From Flavobacteriaceae bacterium NBU2977 (GTDB lineage: Bacteria > Bacteroidota > Bacteroidia > Flavobacteriales > Flavobacteriaceae), in assembly GCA_019931105.1 (NCBI GenBank), contig JAIOUW010000004.1:124001-188000 (forward strand): 64,000 nucleotides of DNA, in the 5' to 3' direction. A model generated the notes under the pieces. That model was given only the letters and a program-made list of their open reading frames with translations, was not told the DNA's origin and made no database searches. A program made the position numbers and the translations under genes. Below are positions 7,794-16,208 of the stretch, one piece after another. Within the stretch, counting starts at the first letter, position 1. Every line of letters starts with the position of its first letter.

Positions 7794-9773
7794 TTGATTT
7801 CAAAATCCACCATAGACCAAGTTTACGAAACCGCCCGTTTGGAAGAGGTCATCGGCGATTTTGTGCAACTTAAAAAATCAGGTTCGAACTTCAAGGGCCT
7901 GAGTCCGTTTACCGATGAGCGTACTCCTAGTTTCATGGTTTCGCCGGTCAAACAGATTTGGAAGGACTTCAGCAGCGGCAAAGGTGGAAACGTAGTGGCA
8001 TTTTTAATGGAGCACGAACACTTCACTTATCCCGAAGCCATTAAATATCTGGCTAAAAAATACAACATCGAGATTGAGGAGACCGAGCGTACCGATGAGC
8101 AAAAAGAGGAGGCAAACGAACGGGAAAGCATGTATCTGGTATCGGAATTCGCGAAAGAACATTTTGCCGAAATGCTGTGGAACACCGAGCTGGGCAAAGC
8201 CATTGGACTCAGCTATTTCAAAGAGCGGGGATTTACAGATGAGACCATTAAAAAATTCAGCTTAGGTTATTGTTTGGATCAATGGGACGGTTTCACGAAA
8301 GCGGCACTTGATAAGGGCTACCAATTGGAATATCTTGAAAAAACCGGCTTGACAATTGTCAAAGAAGATACGGCCAATCCTGGTGATCCGAGAAAATTCG
8401 ACCGTTTTAAGGGGCGGGTAATGTTTCCCATTCACTCGATGAGCGGCAGGGTCTTGGGTTTTGGTGGGCGCATTCTGAACAATGATAAAAAGGCGGCGAA
8501 GTACCTGAATTCCCCTGAAAGCGAAATCTATCACAAGAGCAAGGTGCTTTATGGTATTTACTATGCGAAACAGGCAATCAACAAAGAAGACAATTGTTAT
8601 CTGGTAGAAGGCTACACCGATGTCATACAGTTCTATCAGCGGGGTATACAAAATGTAGTGTCCTCCAGTGGAACCGCCCTGACACCTGAACAGATACGGT
8701 TGATCAACCGATTGACCAAGAACATAACGGTTCTGTTCGATGGCGATGCCGCGGGCCTGAGAGCTTCGATACGCGGTATCGACCTCATCTTGGAACAGGG
8801 CATGAACGTAAAAGTATGCTCGTTTCCTGAAGGGGAAGACCCCGACAGTTTTGCGAAAAACAATGAGCTTGAAGATATAACGATATATCTTCAAGAGAAT
8901 TCAAAGGACTTCATACAGTTCAAGGCCCATCTTTTGGCCGAAGAAGCGGCAAATGACCCTATTAAACGTGCGGATACCGTTAGGGATATCGTAAACAGCA
9001 TTGCCAAGATACCTGATGCCATAAAAAGGGAAATCTACATTCAAGAGTGCGCCCAGATCATGAATATTTCCGAAGCGGTGCTGTTCGGTACTTTGGCACA
9101 GATCGGTAAAAAGGAAATCGCCGATGTTTCAAAAAAATTGCAGCAAGAGCATAAGGCCTTTGAAGTAGTAAAGAACGAAGTTGCTGCCGAAAAGGTAGAT
9201 GTACAGTATGAACTCGAGCGAAAGATCATCGAAATGTTGTTGCTATACGGAAAGGAACAAGAAGAATTTGAAGATTTGGTTCTCAAAGAGAATGAAGAAG
9301 GTGATTTGATTTTAGAACCTGAATCATTGGAAGCAAAGGTTTACGAAAAAATTTATCTCGATCTGCAGGATGACGAAATCGAACTGACCAACGATCAATT
9401 TAGAAAAATCTACTACAAATTAATCGAGCAATTGAACGAGAAGGAAGATTTTTCGGTGAACACCTTTTTATCCGAATTGGATCAAGAAATGGTATCCGAG
9501 GTATCATCTATTTTAATGGAAGAGGAAAAATATGTGCTGCATAAATGGGAAAGTAAGGACATCTATCCCAAGGACAAAAAACACGGAGTCGCGCAATTGG
9601 TCAGCGAGACCATATTGACCCTAAGGTGCTATTTGATAAAAAAACGCATGGAGCGTTTACAGAAAAATACGCAGAATGTCGAAGAAGACCATAAGGAGAC
9701 CCTAGAGGAAATAATGAACTATATTCAGTTGAACAAATTGTTGAACAAAAAACTTAATAGGGTGCTTTCTTAA
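7794..9773 (+). CDS. dnaG: DNA primase DnaG, zinc-ligand-less form
   Basis: Makes RNA primers at the replication fork. The 659 residues comprise an N-terminal zinc-binding-type fold (1-100), a TOPRIM catalytic core (LVEGYTDVIQF with Glu272, LFDGDAAG with Asp316/Asp318) and a C-terminal helicase-interaction region. In the N-terminal fold the four CHC2 zinc ligands are replaced: GLSPFT (Ser37, Thr40) stands where GLCPFH is usual, and KDFSSG (Asp58, Ser61) where HCFGCG is usual. The rest of the fold (ERTPSFMVSP, GGNVVAFLM) is intact. The start is TTG at 7794, which gives the expected N-terminus. Confidence 0.96.
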   Translation: MISKSTIDQVYETARLEEVIGDFVQLKKSGSNFKGLSPFTDERTPSFMVSPVKQIWKDFSSGKGGNVVAFLMEHEHFTYPEAIKYLAKKYNIEIEETERTDEQKEEANERESMYLVSEFAKEHFAEMLWNTELGKAIGLSYFKERGFTDETIKKFSLGYCLDQWDGFTKAALDKGYQLEYLEKTGLTIVKEDTANPGDPRKFDRFKGRVMFPIHSMSGRVLGFGGRILNNDKKAAKYLNSPESEIYHKSKVLYGIYYAKQAINKEDNCYLVEGYTDVIQFYQRGIQNVVSSSGTALTPEQIRLINRLTKNITVLFDGDAAGLRASIRGIDLILEQGMNVKVCSFPEGEDPDSFAKNNELEDITIYLQENSKDFIQFKAHLLAEEAANDPIKRADTVRDIVNSIAKIPDAIKREIYIQECAQIMNISEAVLFGTLAQIGKKEIADVSKKLQQEHKAFEVVKNEVAAEKVDVQYELERKIIEMLLLYGKEQEEFEDLVLKENEEGDLILEPESLEAKVYEKIYLDLQDDEIELTNDQFRKIYYKLIEQLNEKEDFSVNTFLSELDQEMVSEVSSILMEEEKYVLHKWESKDIYPKDKKHGVAQLVSETILTLRCYLIKKRMERLQKNTQNVEEDHKETLEEIMNYIQLNKLLNKKLNRVLS

Positions 9774-9791
9774 GGTCTGGCCAACAAAAAA

Positions 9792-9816
9792 ACCCAAATG
9801 TCATCGACAAATGGGT
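9792..9816. terminator. Shared terminator-like hairpin between convergent genes
   Basis: ACCCAAATGTC (9792-9802) pairs imperfectly with GACAAATGGGT (9806-9816) around a three-base loop, with two mismatched positions inside the stem. On the minus strand it is followed by seven T's, which fits termination of the response-regulator gene. On the plus strand a T-run comes slightly later, after dnaG. Confidence 0.5.
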
Positions 9817-9846
9817 CTTGCGTTTTTGGAAGGTATTAGTTCTATT

Positions 9847-10476
9847 TTAATACAGCTCTAAAGCTTTGGCCTGCTGTAAGAGATCTACCATATTATCAAC
9901 GTTCAATTTTTTCATCAAACGTGCCTTATAGGTGCTCACCGTCTTTTCGTTGAGGTTAAGCCCGATGGCGACATCTTTGTTTCGCTTACCACTGGCCAAC
10001 ATCTTCAAAACCTCGACTTCACGTGTTGAAAGCTTTCTGAAGAATCTTCTCGGTTTTTGTGTGCCTTCATCGAAGGCCAAACGCTGCGCAAGTTCATTGG
10101 TAATGAACATGTTGCCTTCGGCAACTTTTCGTACGGCGGAAATGATATAATCAATGTCGGATGCTTTTGAAAGATAGCCAAATGCACCGGCGCGAATCGT
10201 ACTTAGCGCATAGACATCTTCAGATTGTCCACTATACATCAAAACTTTAACGTTCGGATATTCTTTCTTGACTTTTCTTAAAGTCGCAATACCATTAATT
10301 TCAGGAATATCCATTTCCAACATCACCACATCTGGCGAAACATCTTTTAATTTTTCAAATAGTTCTGAAGTGGTCGATACGTCGTCGAGCACCTCAAATC
10401 CTGATGCGGATTCCAAAACATTTATTACGCCCATGCGAACAATGGGGTGGTTGTCGGCAATCAATACTTTAATCAT
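9847..10476 (-). CDS. NarL/LuxR-type response regulator with Glu at the phospho-acceptor site
   Basis: 209 residues: receiver domain (1-120) and LuxR-type DNA-binding domain (about 148-205, LSTREVEVLKMLASGKRNKD ... NEKTVSTYKARLMKKL). The receiver reads DVVMLEMDIPEING, so Glu54 occupies the position that is normally the phosphorylated Asp. One residue of the acidic pair is also Asn (AD8-N9-HP), while Ser82 and Lys104 (GYLSK) are kept. Glu at this site can mimic phosphorylation, suggesting a constitutively active or phosphorylation-independent regulator. No histidine kinase lies nearby. Targets unknown. Confidence 0.9.
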   Translation of the reverse strand: MIKVLIADNHPIVRMGVINVLESASGFEVLDDVSTTSELFEKLKDVSPDVVMLEMDIPEINGIATLRKVKKEYPNVKVLMYSGQSEDVYALSTIRAGAFGYLSKASDIDYIISAVRKVAEGNMFITNELAQRLAFDEGTQKPRRFFRKLSTREVEVLKMLASGKRNKDVAIGLNLNEKTVSTYKARLMKKLNVDNMVDLLQQAKALELY

Positions 10477-10508
10477 TTTGGTCTAGTTTTCTCGATATTC
10501 AATTCTAT

Positions 10509-10537
10509 CAAAGGTAGGTATAAATACGTACGTGCAA
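10509..10537 (-). promoter_or_regulatory. Bacteroidota-type promoter of the response regulator
   Basis: On the minus strand, TTG (10537-10535) lies 18 bases before TACCTTTG (10516-10509), a good match to TTG-N17..21-TAnnTTTG. The start codon is 32 bases downstream. Confidence 0.65.
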
Positions 10538-10638
10538 TGTAAGTTTTAAATATCGAATTCAGAAGACAAATTTGTAGTTTTTTCCTAAAAGAAGGGCAAA
10601 GAATGCCATTATATTCGTTTTATACACCTGATTCTTAG

Positions 10639-11436
10639 TTAAGTGGTCGATTTTAACAATTCTGGAATTTCACAAACAGGTATTGGAACCATTTTATGCC
10701 TATTGGCCCTGTTCAGTCTGTAATATATGGTAAATACCTCTTTTTGACGTCCGGTAAAATCGGTGGGCTCTTTTCCCTGGGCATTCATTTTCATTGCCCA
10801 TTCCAATTCTGGGTATGACGCACCTATCTGGTCCTCATCCGTGCGATTGTCGCCCCATAGGCCATCAGTTGGTGCGGCTTTGATAATTTCATCGTTTATT
10901 CCAAGATATCTTGCAATTTCATAGACTTCGGTTTTCATCAAATCGGCAATGGGGCTCAGATCGACGCCGCCATCACCGTATTTCGTAAAAAAACCCACTC
11001 CGAAATCCTCGACCTTGTTTCCCGTGCCCGCAACAAGATAATTTTTTAGTCCGGCGAAGTAATATAGTGTCGTCATTCGCAAACGTGCCCGGGCATTGGC
11101 CAACGCCATAAAACGTTCCTCCTCATTTTTAACAGAGGGCAAAGCGGCAACGAAACTGTCAAAAACCGGGGTGAGTTGTACTGTGCGTGAGCGCACGGTA
11201 TCAAAATGTTTTTCTAACCAGGCGATATGGTTCAAGGCCCTGTTGATTTGACTTTCGGCCTGATGTATCGGCATTTCGAGACAGAGGAGTTCCAGTCCGG
11301 TCATGGCGCATAATGTTGAGGTAACGGCAGAATCTATGCCTCCTGAAATACCGATGGTAAAACCTTTTATATTGGCATCGGTAGCATAATCTTTGAGCCA
11401 TTTTACAATATGGGCAACTACTTTTTCGGTTTGCAT
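10639..11436 (-). CDS. nadE: NAD+ synthase, ammonia-type
   Basis: Converts nicotinic acid adenine dinucleotide to NAD+ with ATP and ammonia. Seen: the PP-loop SGGIDSAVTS (residues 30-39), LVAGTGNKVEDFGVGFFTKYGDGG and DLSPIADLMKTEVY for dinucleotide and ATP binding. At 265 residues it is the short form without a glutaminase domain. It diverges from gldB-gldC, a neighbourhood known from flavobacteria. Confidence 0.95.
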   Translation of the reverse strand: MQTEKVVAHIVKWLKDYATDANIKGFTIGISGGIDSAVTSTLCAMTGLELLCLEMPIHQAESQINRALNHIAWLEKHFDTVRSRTVQLTPVFDSFVAALPSVKNEEERFMALANARARLRMTTLYYFAGLKNYLVAGTGNKVEDFGVGFFTKYGDGGVDLSPIADLMKTEVYEIARYLGINDEIIKAAPTDGLWGDNRTDEDQIGASYPELEWAMKMNAQGKEPTDFTGRQKEVFTIYYRLNRANRHKMVPIPVCEIPELLKSTT

Positions 11437-11460
11437 GAAGATATTTAATAGGTTAACGGT

Positions 11461-11468
11461 TAACTTTG
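11461..11468 (+). promoter_or_regulatory. Possible -7 element of the gldB promoter
   Basis: TAACTTTG matches TAnnTTTG 39 bases before the gldB start. The nearest upstream TTG is about 27 bases away, further than usual, so only the -7 half is supported. Confidence 0.35.
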
Positions 11469-11507
11469 TGAACTAAAAATAAAGGGTACTAACGTAAATA
11501 TAAAATC

Positions 11508-12488
11508 TTGAGGAAATTACTTGATGCAAATAGGTCGATTTTTGCGGTTTTGCTGATTTCAATGATGATTTTTGCATGTAATGACAATGATAGGGTCGCT
11601 GATGAAATCGCTAAAATCAATATTGATCTTCAAGTTAGTAGATTTGATAGGGAATTTGCAGAGGCAAAACCATCGGACCTTCCGGCATTAAAAAAAACCT
11701 ATCCCTATCTTTTTCCCGTACAATTTGCCGATAGTGTGTGGGTGGCCAAACTCAGAGATACTTTGCAAATTGAACTTCTGTCGGAGGTAGGGAAAACATT
11801 CGTAAACTTTGAAAAGGAACAGCAGGATCTTGAATCCCTGTTCAAGCACATCAAGTTCTATTTTCCGAATTATGACATTCCGAAGATCGTTACGGTCATC
11901 AATGATGTCGATTACCAAAACCGAGTAATTTTGACCGATTCGCTGCTGTTCATTGAACTGGACAGCTATCTCGGTGCCGACCACAAATTCTATCGGGGTA
12001 TTCAACGTTACATTGCCCAGGGTCTCGATCGAAAGTTCATGGTCTCCGATGTTGCAACGGCCTTCGCCAATAAATTCATTCGTAGGCCTCGGGAACGCAT
12101 GTTTTTGTCTAAAATCATATACTATGGAAAGATATTATACCTAAAGGACAAGATTATGCCGTTCGCCTCCGATGCCTTGAAAATAGGATATTCGCAAGAT
12201 CAGGTCGATTGGGCACAGGTGAACGAAGAACCAATTTGGCGGAATTTTATCGAACAAGAACATCTTTATAGCACCGACAACAAGTTGGACACTAGGTTTT
12301 TGGATCCTGCTCCTTTTTCAAAATTCGGACTCGAACTTGACAACGAATCTCCCGGTCGCATCGGGCGCTATATGGGTTGGCAGATCGTTCGCGCCTTAAT
12401 GGAGAGGAATGAAATCACCTTGCAGCAGCTTATAGCGTTGCCCGAAGAGGAAATATTCAAGAAAAGCAACTACAAACCAAGAAAATAA
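11508..12488 (+). CDS. gldB: Gliding motility lipoprotein GldB
   Basis: 326 residues with a lipoprotein signal (LISMMIFAC, lipid Cys24). The family is part of the gliding motility / type IX secretion apparatus of Bacteroidota. Recognisable segments include VSRFDREF near residue 43, YPYLFPVQFADSVW and the C-terminal GRIGRYMGWQIVRALMERN. The start is TTG at 11508, placing the signal peptide correctly. The stop overlaps the gldC start as TAATG, so the pair is co-translated. The molecular role of GldB is not settled in the literature I know. Confidence 0.93.
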   Translation: MRKLLDANRSIFAVLLISMMIFACNDNDRVADEIAKINIDLQVSRFDREFAEAKPSDLPALKKTYPYLFPVQFADSVWVAKLRDTLQIELLSEVGKTFVNFEKEQQDLESLFKHIKFYFPNYDIPKIVTVINDVDYQNRVILTDSLLFIELDSYLGADHKFYRGIQRYIAQGLDRKFMVSDVATAFANKFIRRPRERMFLSKIIYYGKILYLKDKIMPFASDALKIGYSQDQVDWAQVNEEPIWRNFIEQEHLYSTDNKLDTRFLDPAPFSKFGLELDNESPGRIGRYMGWQIVRALMERNEITLQQLIALPEEEIFKKSNYKPRK

Positions 12489-12823
12489 TGGCAATGCTGC
12501 ACACATCTGAAATAACGCTAAAAGTAGGGCTGGACGAAAATCGTGTTCCGGAAAAATTAACATGGTCCGCACAAGATGGTGGGGTCGATAACGAAGAGGC
12601 AAAAGCCATGTTGCTTTCAGTATGGGATAGCAAGAATAAAGAGTCATTGAAAATTGACCTATGGACCAAAGATATGCCGGTCGACGAAATGAAGGTTTTC
12701 TTTCACCAGACCTTGGTCTCGTTGTCCGATACTTTTATGAAGGCGACCCAAGACGAGAAGATGACCGCTACAATGAAGGATTTCTGCGACTATTTTGCCG
12801 AAAAGCTGGAATTAAAAGGTTGA
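12488..12823 (+). CDS. gldC: Gliding motility protein GldC
   Basis: 111 residues without a signal peptide; opens with HTSEITLKVGLDENRVPEKL and contains LWTKDMPVDEMKVFFHQTL, characteristic of GldC. It overlaps gldB by one base (TAATG). In Flavobacterium johnsoniae gldB and gldC are adjacent and support gliding; a cytoplasmic accessory role is inferred from the missing export signal. Confidence 0.93.
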   Translation: MAMLHTSEITLKVGLDENRVPEKLTWSAQDGGVDNEEAKAMLLSVWDSKNKESLKIDLWTKDMPVDEMKVFFHQTLVSLSDTFMKATQDEKMTATMKDFCDYFAEKLELKG

Positions 12824-12847
12824 TCATAACCACTACTTCGCTTATCA

Positions 12848-13633
12848 TCAATCAATGGCCAATACCGGTATTTTCGATTTTAAGGTGAGCATTTCGGTCA
12901 GCCTACCTTCCGACGGGTTGCTTCTTTTGGCATGATTTCTCGGTAGTATGGCTATCATATCCATTTCCTTTTCAGTGGCATGCGATAGAATACCCTTGAC
13001 CACGTCGCTATTTTCGATAAAGGTATGCTCGGTATAGAAACTTTCGAGATAGTATTCCAACAAATTCTCGTTGGCTTCATCGGTCTCAGAATAACCATAC
13101 ATCTCTGAAGTGTTCTCAATGGTCAATACATGCACCTTCGCATTGAATTTTCTAGCAATATCCAATAAGGTTTCCAGGGCGTGTCGATCATCGATTTCCT
13201 CTTTTCCCAAGACGAGAGCGATGTTCTTGATTTGAAATTCATCCATTTTTTCTGGAACGACCAAAACCGAACAATCTACCTCCGACACGAATTTCGAAGT
13301 GTTGCTGATCAATTTGATTTCATGGTCCTGGGCCTCGGAAGTACCCATGATAACGAGATCGGTTTTTTTATTCTGTTGTAATTCCACCAAAGATTCGGTC
13401 AATGTACCTTTCAAATCTATCCATTTCAAAGGCTTTTTCAAGTCTCTTGAATATCGCTTTTGCAATTTTTCGAATTGTTCGCTTAAATTTTCAGAACTAG
13501 CCTCGCCTACAACATGGGCGAGTAAAATTTCAACGCTATCGTCGACAATGGCAAATTGAACAGCATACTCCAATGCTGTCTTAGAAGCATCCGAAAAATC
13601 AAAAGGAATAAGAATAGACGAGATTTCGTTCAT
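12848..13633 (-). CDS. Universal stress protein, tandem UspA domains
   Basis: 261 residues. The first Usp domain covers about 1-130 (ILIPFDFSDASKTALEYAV, DLVIMGTSEA, and VSEVDCSVLVVP). The second is more divergent, about 135-261 (KNIALVLGKEEI, MDMIAILPRNHAKRS, KSKIPVLAID). Such two-domain Usps are cytoplasmic stress proteins, often induced by starvation or oxygen limitation. A perfect Crp/Fnr-like palindrome lies about 50 bases upstream (13682-13701), suggesting redox or nutrient control. Convergent with gldC. Confidence 0.88.
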   Translation of the reverse strand: MNEISSILIPFDFSDASKTALEYAVQFAIVDDSVEILLAHVVGEASSENLSEQFEKLQKRYSRDLKKPLKWIDLKGTLTESLVELQQNKKTDLVIMGTSEAQDHEIKLISNTSKFVSEVDCSVLVVPEKMDEFQIKNIALVLGKEEIDDRHALETLLDIARKFNAKVHVLTIENTSEMYGYSETDEANENLLEYYLESFYTEHTFIENSDVVKGILSHATEKEMDMIAILPRNHAKRSNPSEGRLTEMLTLKSKIPVLAID

Positions 13634-13681
13634 AACGGTTATCTTTTTATTGAATAAAACTAATCATAGAATGCTATTGAT

Positions 13682-13701
13682 TTTATGACCGAAGTCATAA
13701 A
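13682..13701. promoter_or_regulatory. Palindromic operator candidate (Crp/Fnr-like) upstream of the universal stress gene
   Basis: TTTATGAC (13682-13689), spacer CGAA, GTCATAAA (13694-13701): a perfect 8-base inverted repeat with a 4-base spacer, the geometry of Crp/Fnr-family sites (TGAC-N4-GTCA). Its near edge is 48 bases before the start codon of the stress protein. As RNA it could also form a UUCG-type hairpin. Confidence 0.5.
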
Positions 13702-13786
13702 TTTTTGAAAAAAAGATCCTTGTGCCGGGAACAATTGATTTTCGTCGTCAGTTAGATCGACAAATTTTGGCATACAAATTTTTACC

Positions 13787-15403
13787 CTATTCCATTGAAA
13801 CCGTCATGGGCCAACCTTCGAATTGTTGCGCATTGGGCTGGGTTACATCGACATATCTTGGCCAACATTCAAAAGTGGCGGTTTTTTCTTTTTTGTTGAA
13901 CCGTATTAATCCGTATCCACCTCCTTTTGATGAACTCTCGGGGTTGACATAGGCCATCATACTTATCTTATTGCCGAAACCATCGAGGTAATCGCCCGTC
14001 CATGGTAGCGATGTATTCGTGTTGGGGTTTGCACCTGCTTTTTCATCTTCGGGCCACCACCAACGGCTGTAATAATCATTTACTATGGCGGGCACGACAA
14101 ACGCCCATGGTCCGTCACGGAATTCATCGATACCTTGTTTGATAATAGTTGCCAAATGTTGGTCTCCCGCAATATGTACGGCATTGGCTTTTTTAATCAG
14201 TCTCAATGCTTTGTTGCGCCCTGTCTGTGGCCATCCGTTACTGTCTAGGTCGGCATGAAGTCGGTTATCAAGGCTGCCATGAATGTGGGCGCCCCCGCAA
14301 AACCCGGTCTGCGATAAAACAACTTTTGGGGCATCGGTATTTTGACTTCCCCAATCTTCCAGAAAATTTAGTTGGCGTTCGCCCAAAAGGGTAAGCCCCG
14401 GTAAATCAATTGAGGCGGGATCATAATCGGGGTTTCGAATATGATCGGGCCGCGGCCCCTGCTGAGGAATCTTTCCTTCAGGCCCTGATTTGAACTTCCT
14501 GTCCTCTAAAATAGCGAAATCGGCTCCTCCCCATAACAGATTTGTGTAATAGACACCGATACCTTGTTCGACCGGTGTTGGGTCATAGGGGTCGGGTAAA
14601 TGAGCGGTTTGGCAGCGTTCGACCATTTTTACATATTCGGGATGATAGGTATACCCACCATCAGGACTGCCAGGCGAGGTGGATATTTTTCCGTTTTCAC
14701 CCCAAAGATTGCCCTGTCCGATGTCGTGATCGTCAGGAATGGTAATTGCCGGCCGATTTCTAAAAGTCTCTCGAAATTGAAGACCGAATTTCAACCATGC
14801 AGCCGTATGTTCGGTATGGTCGTACGATTGGTCTCCCGCAAAAAATATTAGGTCGGGATCTTGATAGTTTATGTTGCGTACATAATTTTCACGCATACCA
14901 CGATCTTGGTTCGAATTGCAGGAAAGTGCCGCTAGGGAAATCTCCTCTTCGTTTTCGGGATTTTTGCGAACAAGACCTTCAAAAAGAGCATTTTTCGCAT
15001 GTCTAATACGATATTTAACGTTTTTCGAATCGTCCCAATTTTCGATACGGAAAAGTGCCGACCACCCTAAATCATTGATGTTCCGTTTTTGAATTTCTTT
15101 CCATTGACCGTCTTTTTCGATTTCCAGGCGCACCTCTCGGGTCTCTTCGGGGTATAACGGATAGAGTTGGGCGCTCAATTTTAAGATTTTGTTCGAAACT
15201 GTATAAATTCCGAAGGCGACCACGCTGTCGCGATCAACTTTTAAATCGATTATCGCATTGTCATCGCGGTTCCACCAATCGTTGATGGCAAGTGTATCGA
15301 CATTTGAAAATGGCGAGGTCACCGGGGGAATTCTCTCCTTTGGTTTTTCGCCACATGCCAAAAAGGTGAAAAGCGATAAAAAGACAATAGGCAATTTTTT
15401 CAT
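13787..15403 (-). CDS. PhoD-like alkaline phosphatase family lipoprotein
   Basis: 538 residues from the ATG at 15403. A longer in-frame start at 15457 would put the lipoprotein signal in mid-protein and overlap the upstream gene, so the shorter form is chosen. Signal LPIVFLSLFTFLAC marks an exported lipoprotein. Metal-site motifs of the PhoD-like metallophosphatase fold are visible: FFAGDQSYDH, AITIPDDHDIGQGN and VHIAGDQHLA. Substrate unknown; phosphodi- or monoesters at the cell surface are likely. It starts one base after the stop of the metallo-beta-lactamase gene, so the two form an operon. Confidence 0.85.
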   Translation of the reverse strand: MKKLPIVFLSLFTFLACGEKPKERIPPVTSPFSNVDTLAINDWWNRDDNAIIDLKVDRDSVVAFGIYTVSNKILKLSAQLYPLYPEETREVRLEIEKDGQWKEIQKRNINDLGWSALFRIENWDDSKNVKYRIRHAKNALFEGLVRKNPENEEEISLAALSCNSNQDRGMRENYVRNINYQDPDLIFFAGDQSYDHTEHTAAWLKFGLQFRETFRNRPAITIPDDHDIGQGNLWGENGKISTSPGSPDGGYTYHPEYVKMVERCQTAHLPDPYDPTPVEQGIGVYYTNLLWGGADFAILEDRKFKSGPEGKIPQQGPRPDHIRNPDYDPASIDLPGLTLLGERQLNFLEDWGSQNTDAPKVVLSQTGFCGGAHIHGSLDNRLHADLDSNGWPQTGRNKALRLIKKANAVHIAGDQHLATIIKQGIDEFRDGPWAFVVPAIVNDYYSRWWWPEDEKAGANPNTNTSLPWTGDYLDGFGNKISMMAYVNPESSSKGGGYGLIRFNKKEKTATFECWPRYVDVTQPNAQQFEGWPMTVSME

Positions 15404-15404
15404 T

Positions 15405-16148
15405 CTAGTCGGTTTTAAAAAGTTCGATCGTATAGTCGAGCAATGCCGTATCCCCATGGGCTCCGTGACCGGGAACGACGATTTGCGTATCTGGATAGTT
15501 TTCCTTTATTTTTTGTACGGTTTTGCTCCATTCCAAAAGATTGGCGTCCGCAAGATTTCCTTTTTGGGCGTTCAAAGACTTTATTGCACATCCGCCAAAA
15601 ATCAAACCTTCTTCAACAATATAACTTATTATATTATCTTTTGTATGGGCCTCACCAAAGAAACCGTTGATGATTTTGGTACCACCAATACTTAATTCAT
15701 GCTGCATATCAAATCCGTTTTCCGGAACAACGTAGCCCATATTTCCAGCCAATGTGATGGTCAAGTTGTTCGAATACGAAGGAATCTTGGCGCCATGAAA
15801 AGCAGCTAGTCCGCCTAGGCAATCGATGTGAAAATGGTTGACAACAACTGCCTTGACCTGACATTTTTTATCTTCCATCAACCATTTCAATAACTCAATG
15901 GATACGTTATTGTCGATTGGGGTATCAAAGACTATAGCTTCGCCATTTTTCAAATAAATAAGACCGTTACATTCCACTTTGCCATAAGCACTAGTATCCA
16001 AATAAGAGACATGCACGTAGCTATTCTCTGAAATGGAAAGTATTTTAAGATCATCAGAGCTGTAAGCAATATTGTTTTCCTGTGACTTACACTCTAGCTG
16101 AACCAATGTCAGCATTAAACATGTTAAGATAAATTTGTTGAAAGGCAT
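15405..16148 (-). CDS. Subclass B1 metallo-beta-lactamase
   Basis: 247 residues with an export signal (FILTCLMLTLVQLECKSQ). All six B1 zinc ligands are present: His105, His107, Asp109 (NHFHIDC), His168 (GEAHTKDN), Cys187 (GGCAIKS) and His228 (VPGHG). Lys190 and the GNLADAN segment correspond to the substrate-binding Lys and Asn of B1 enzymes. This supports a periplasmic di-zinc hydrolase that would open beta-lactams including carbapenems; activity is inferred from residues. Chromosomal, in operon with a PhoD-like gene; no mobile element is adjacent. Confidence 0.85.
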   Translation of the reverse strand: MPFNKFILTCLMLTLVQLECKSQENNIAYSSDDLKILSISENSYVHVSYLDTSAYGKVECNGLIYLKNGEAIVFDTPIDNNVSIELLKWLMEDKKCQVKAVVVNHFHIDCLGGLAAFHGAKIPSYSNNLTITLAGNMGYVVPENGFDMQHELSIGGTKIINGFFGEAHTKDNIISYIVEEGLIFGGCAIKSLNAQKGNLADANLLEWSKTVQKIKENYPDTQIVVPGHGAHGDTALLDYTIELFKTD

Positions 16149-16208
16149 ATTGTGCTTTTGAATGTTATAAATATATAGCTTTGCCGTTCAACATTAAAAG
16201 GGGCCAAA

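Noticed and set aside
13787-15457. Longer start for the PhoD-like protein
   Set aside because: It would place the lipoprotein signal at residue 19 and overlap the upstream gene; the ATG at 15403 fits both.
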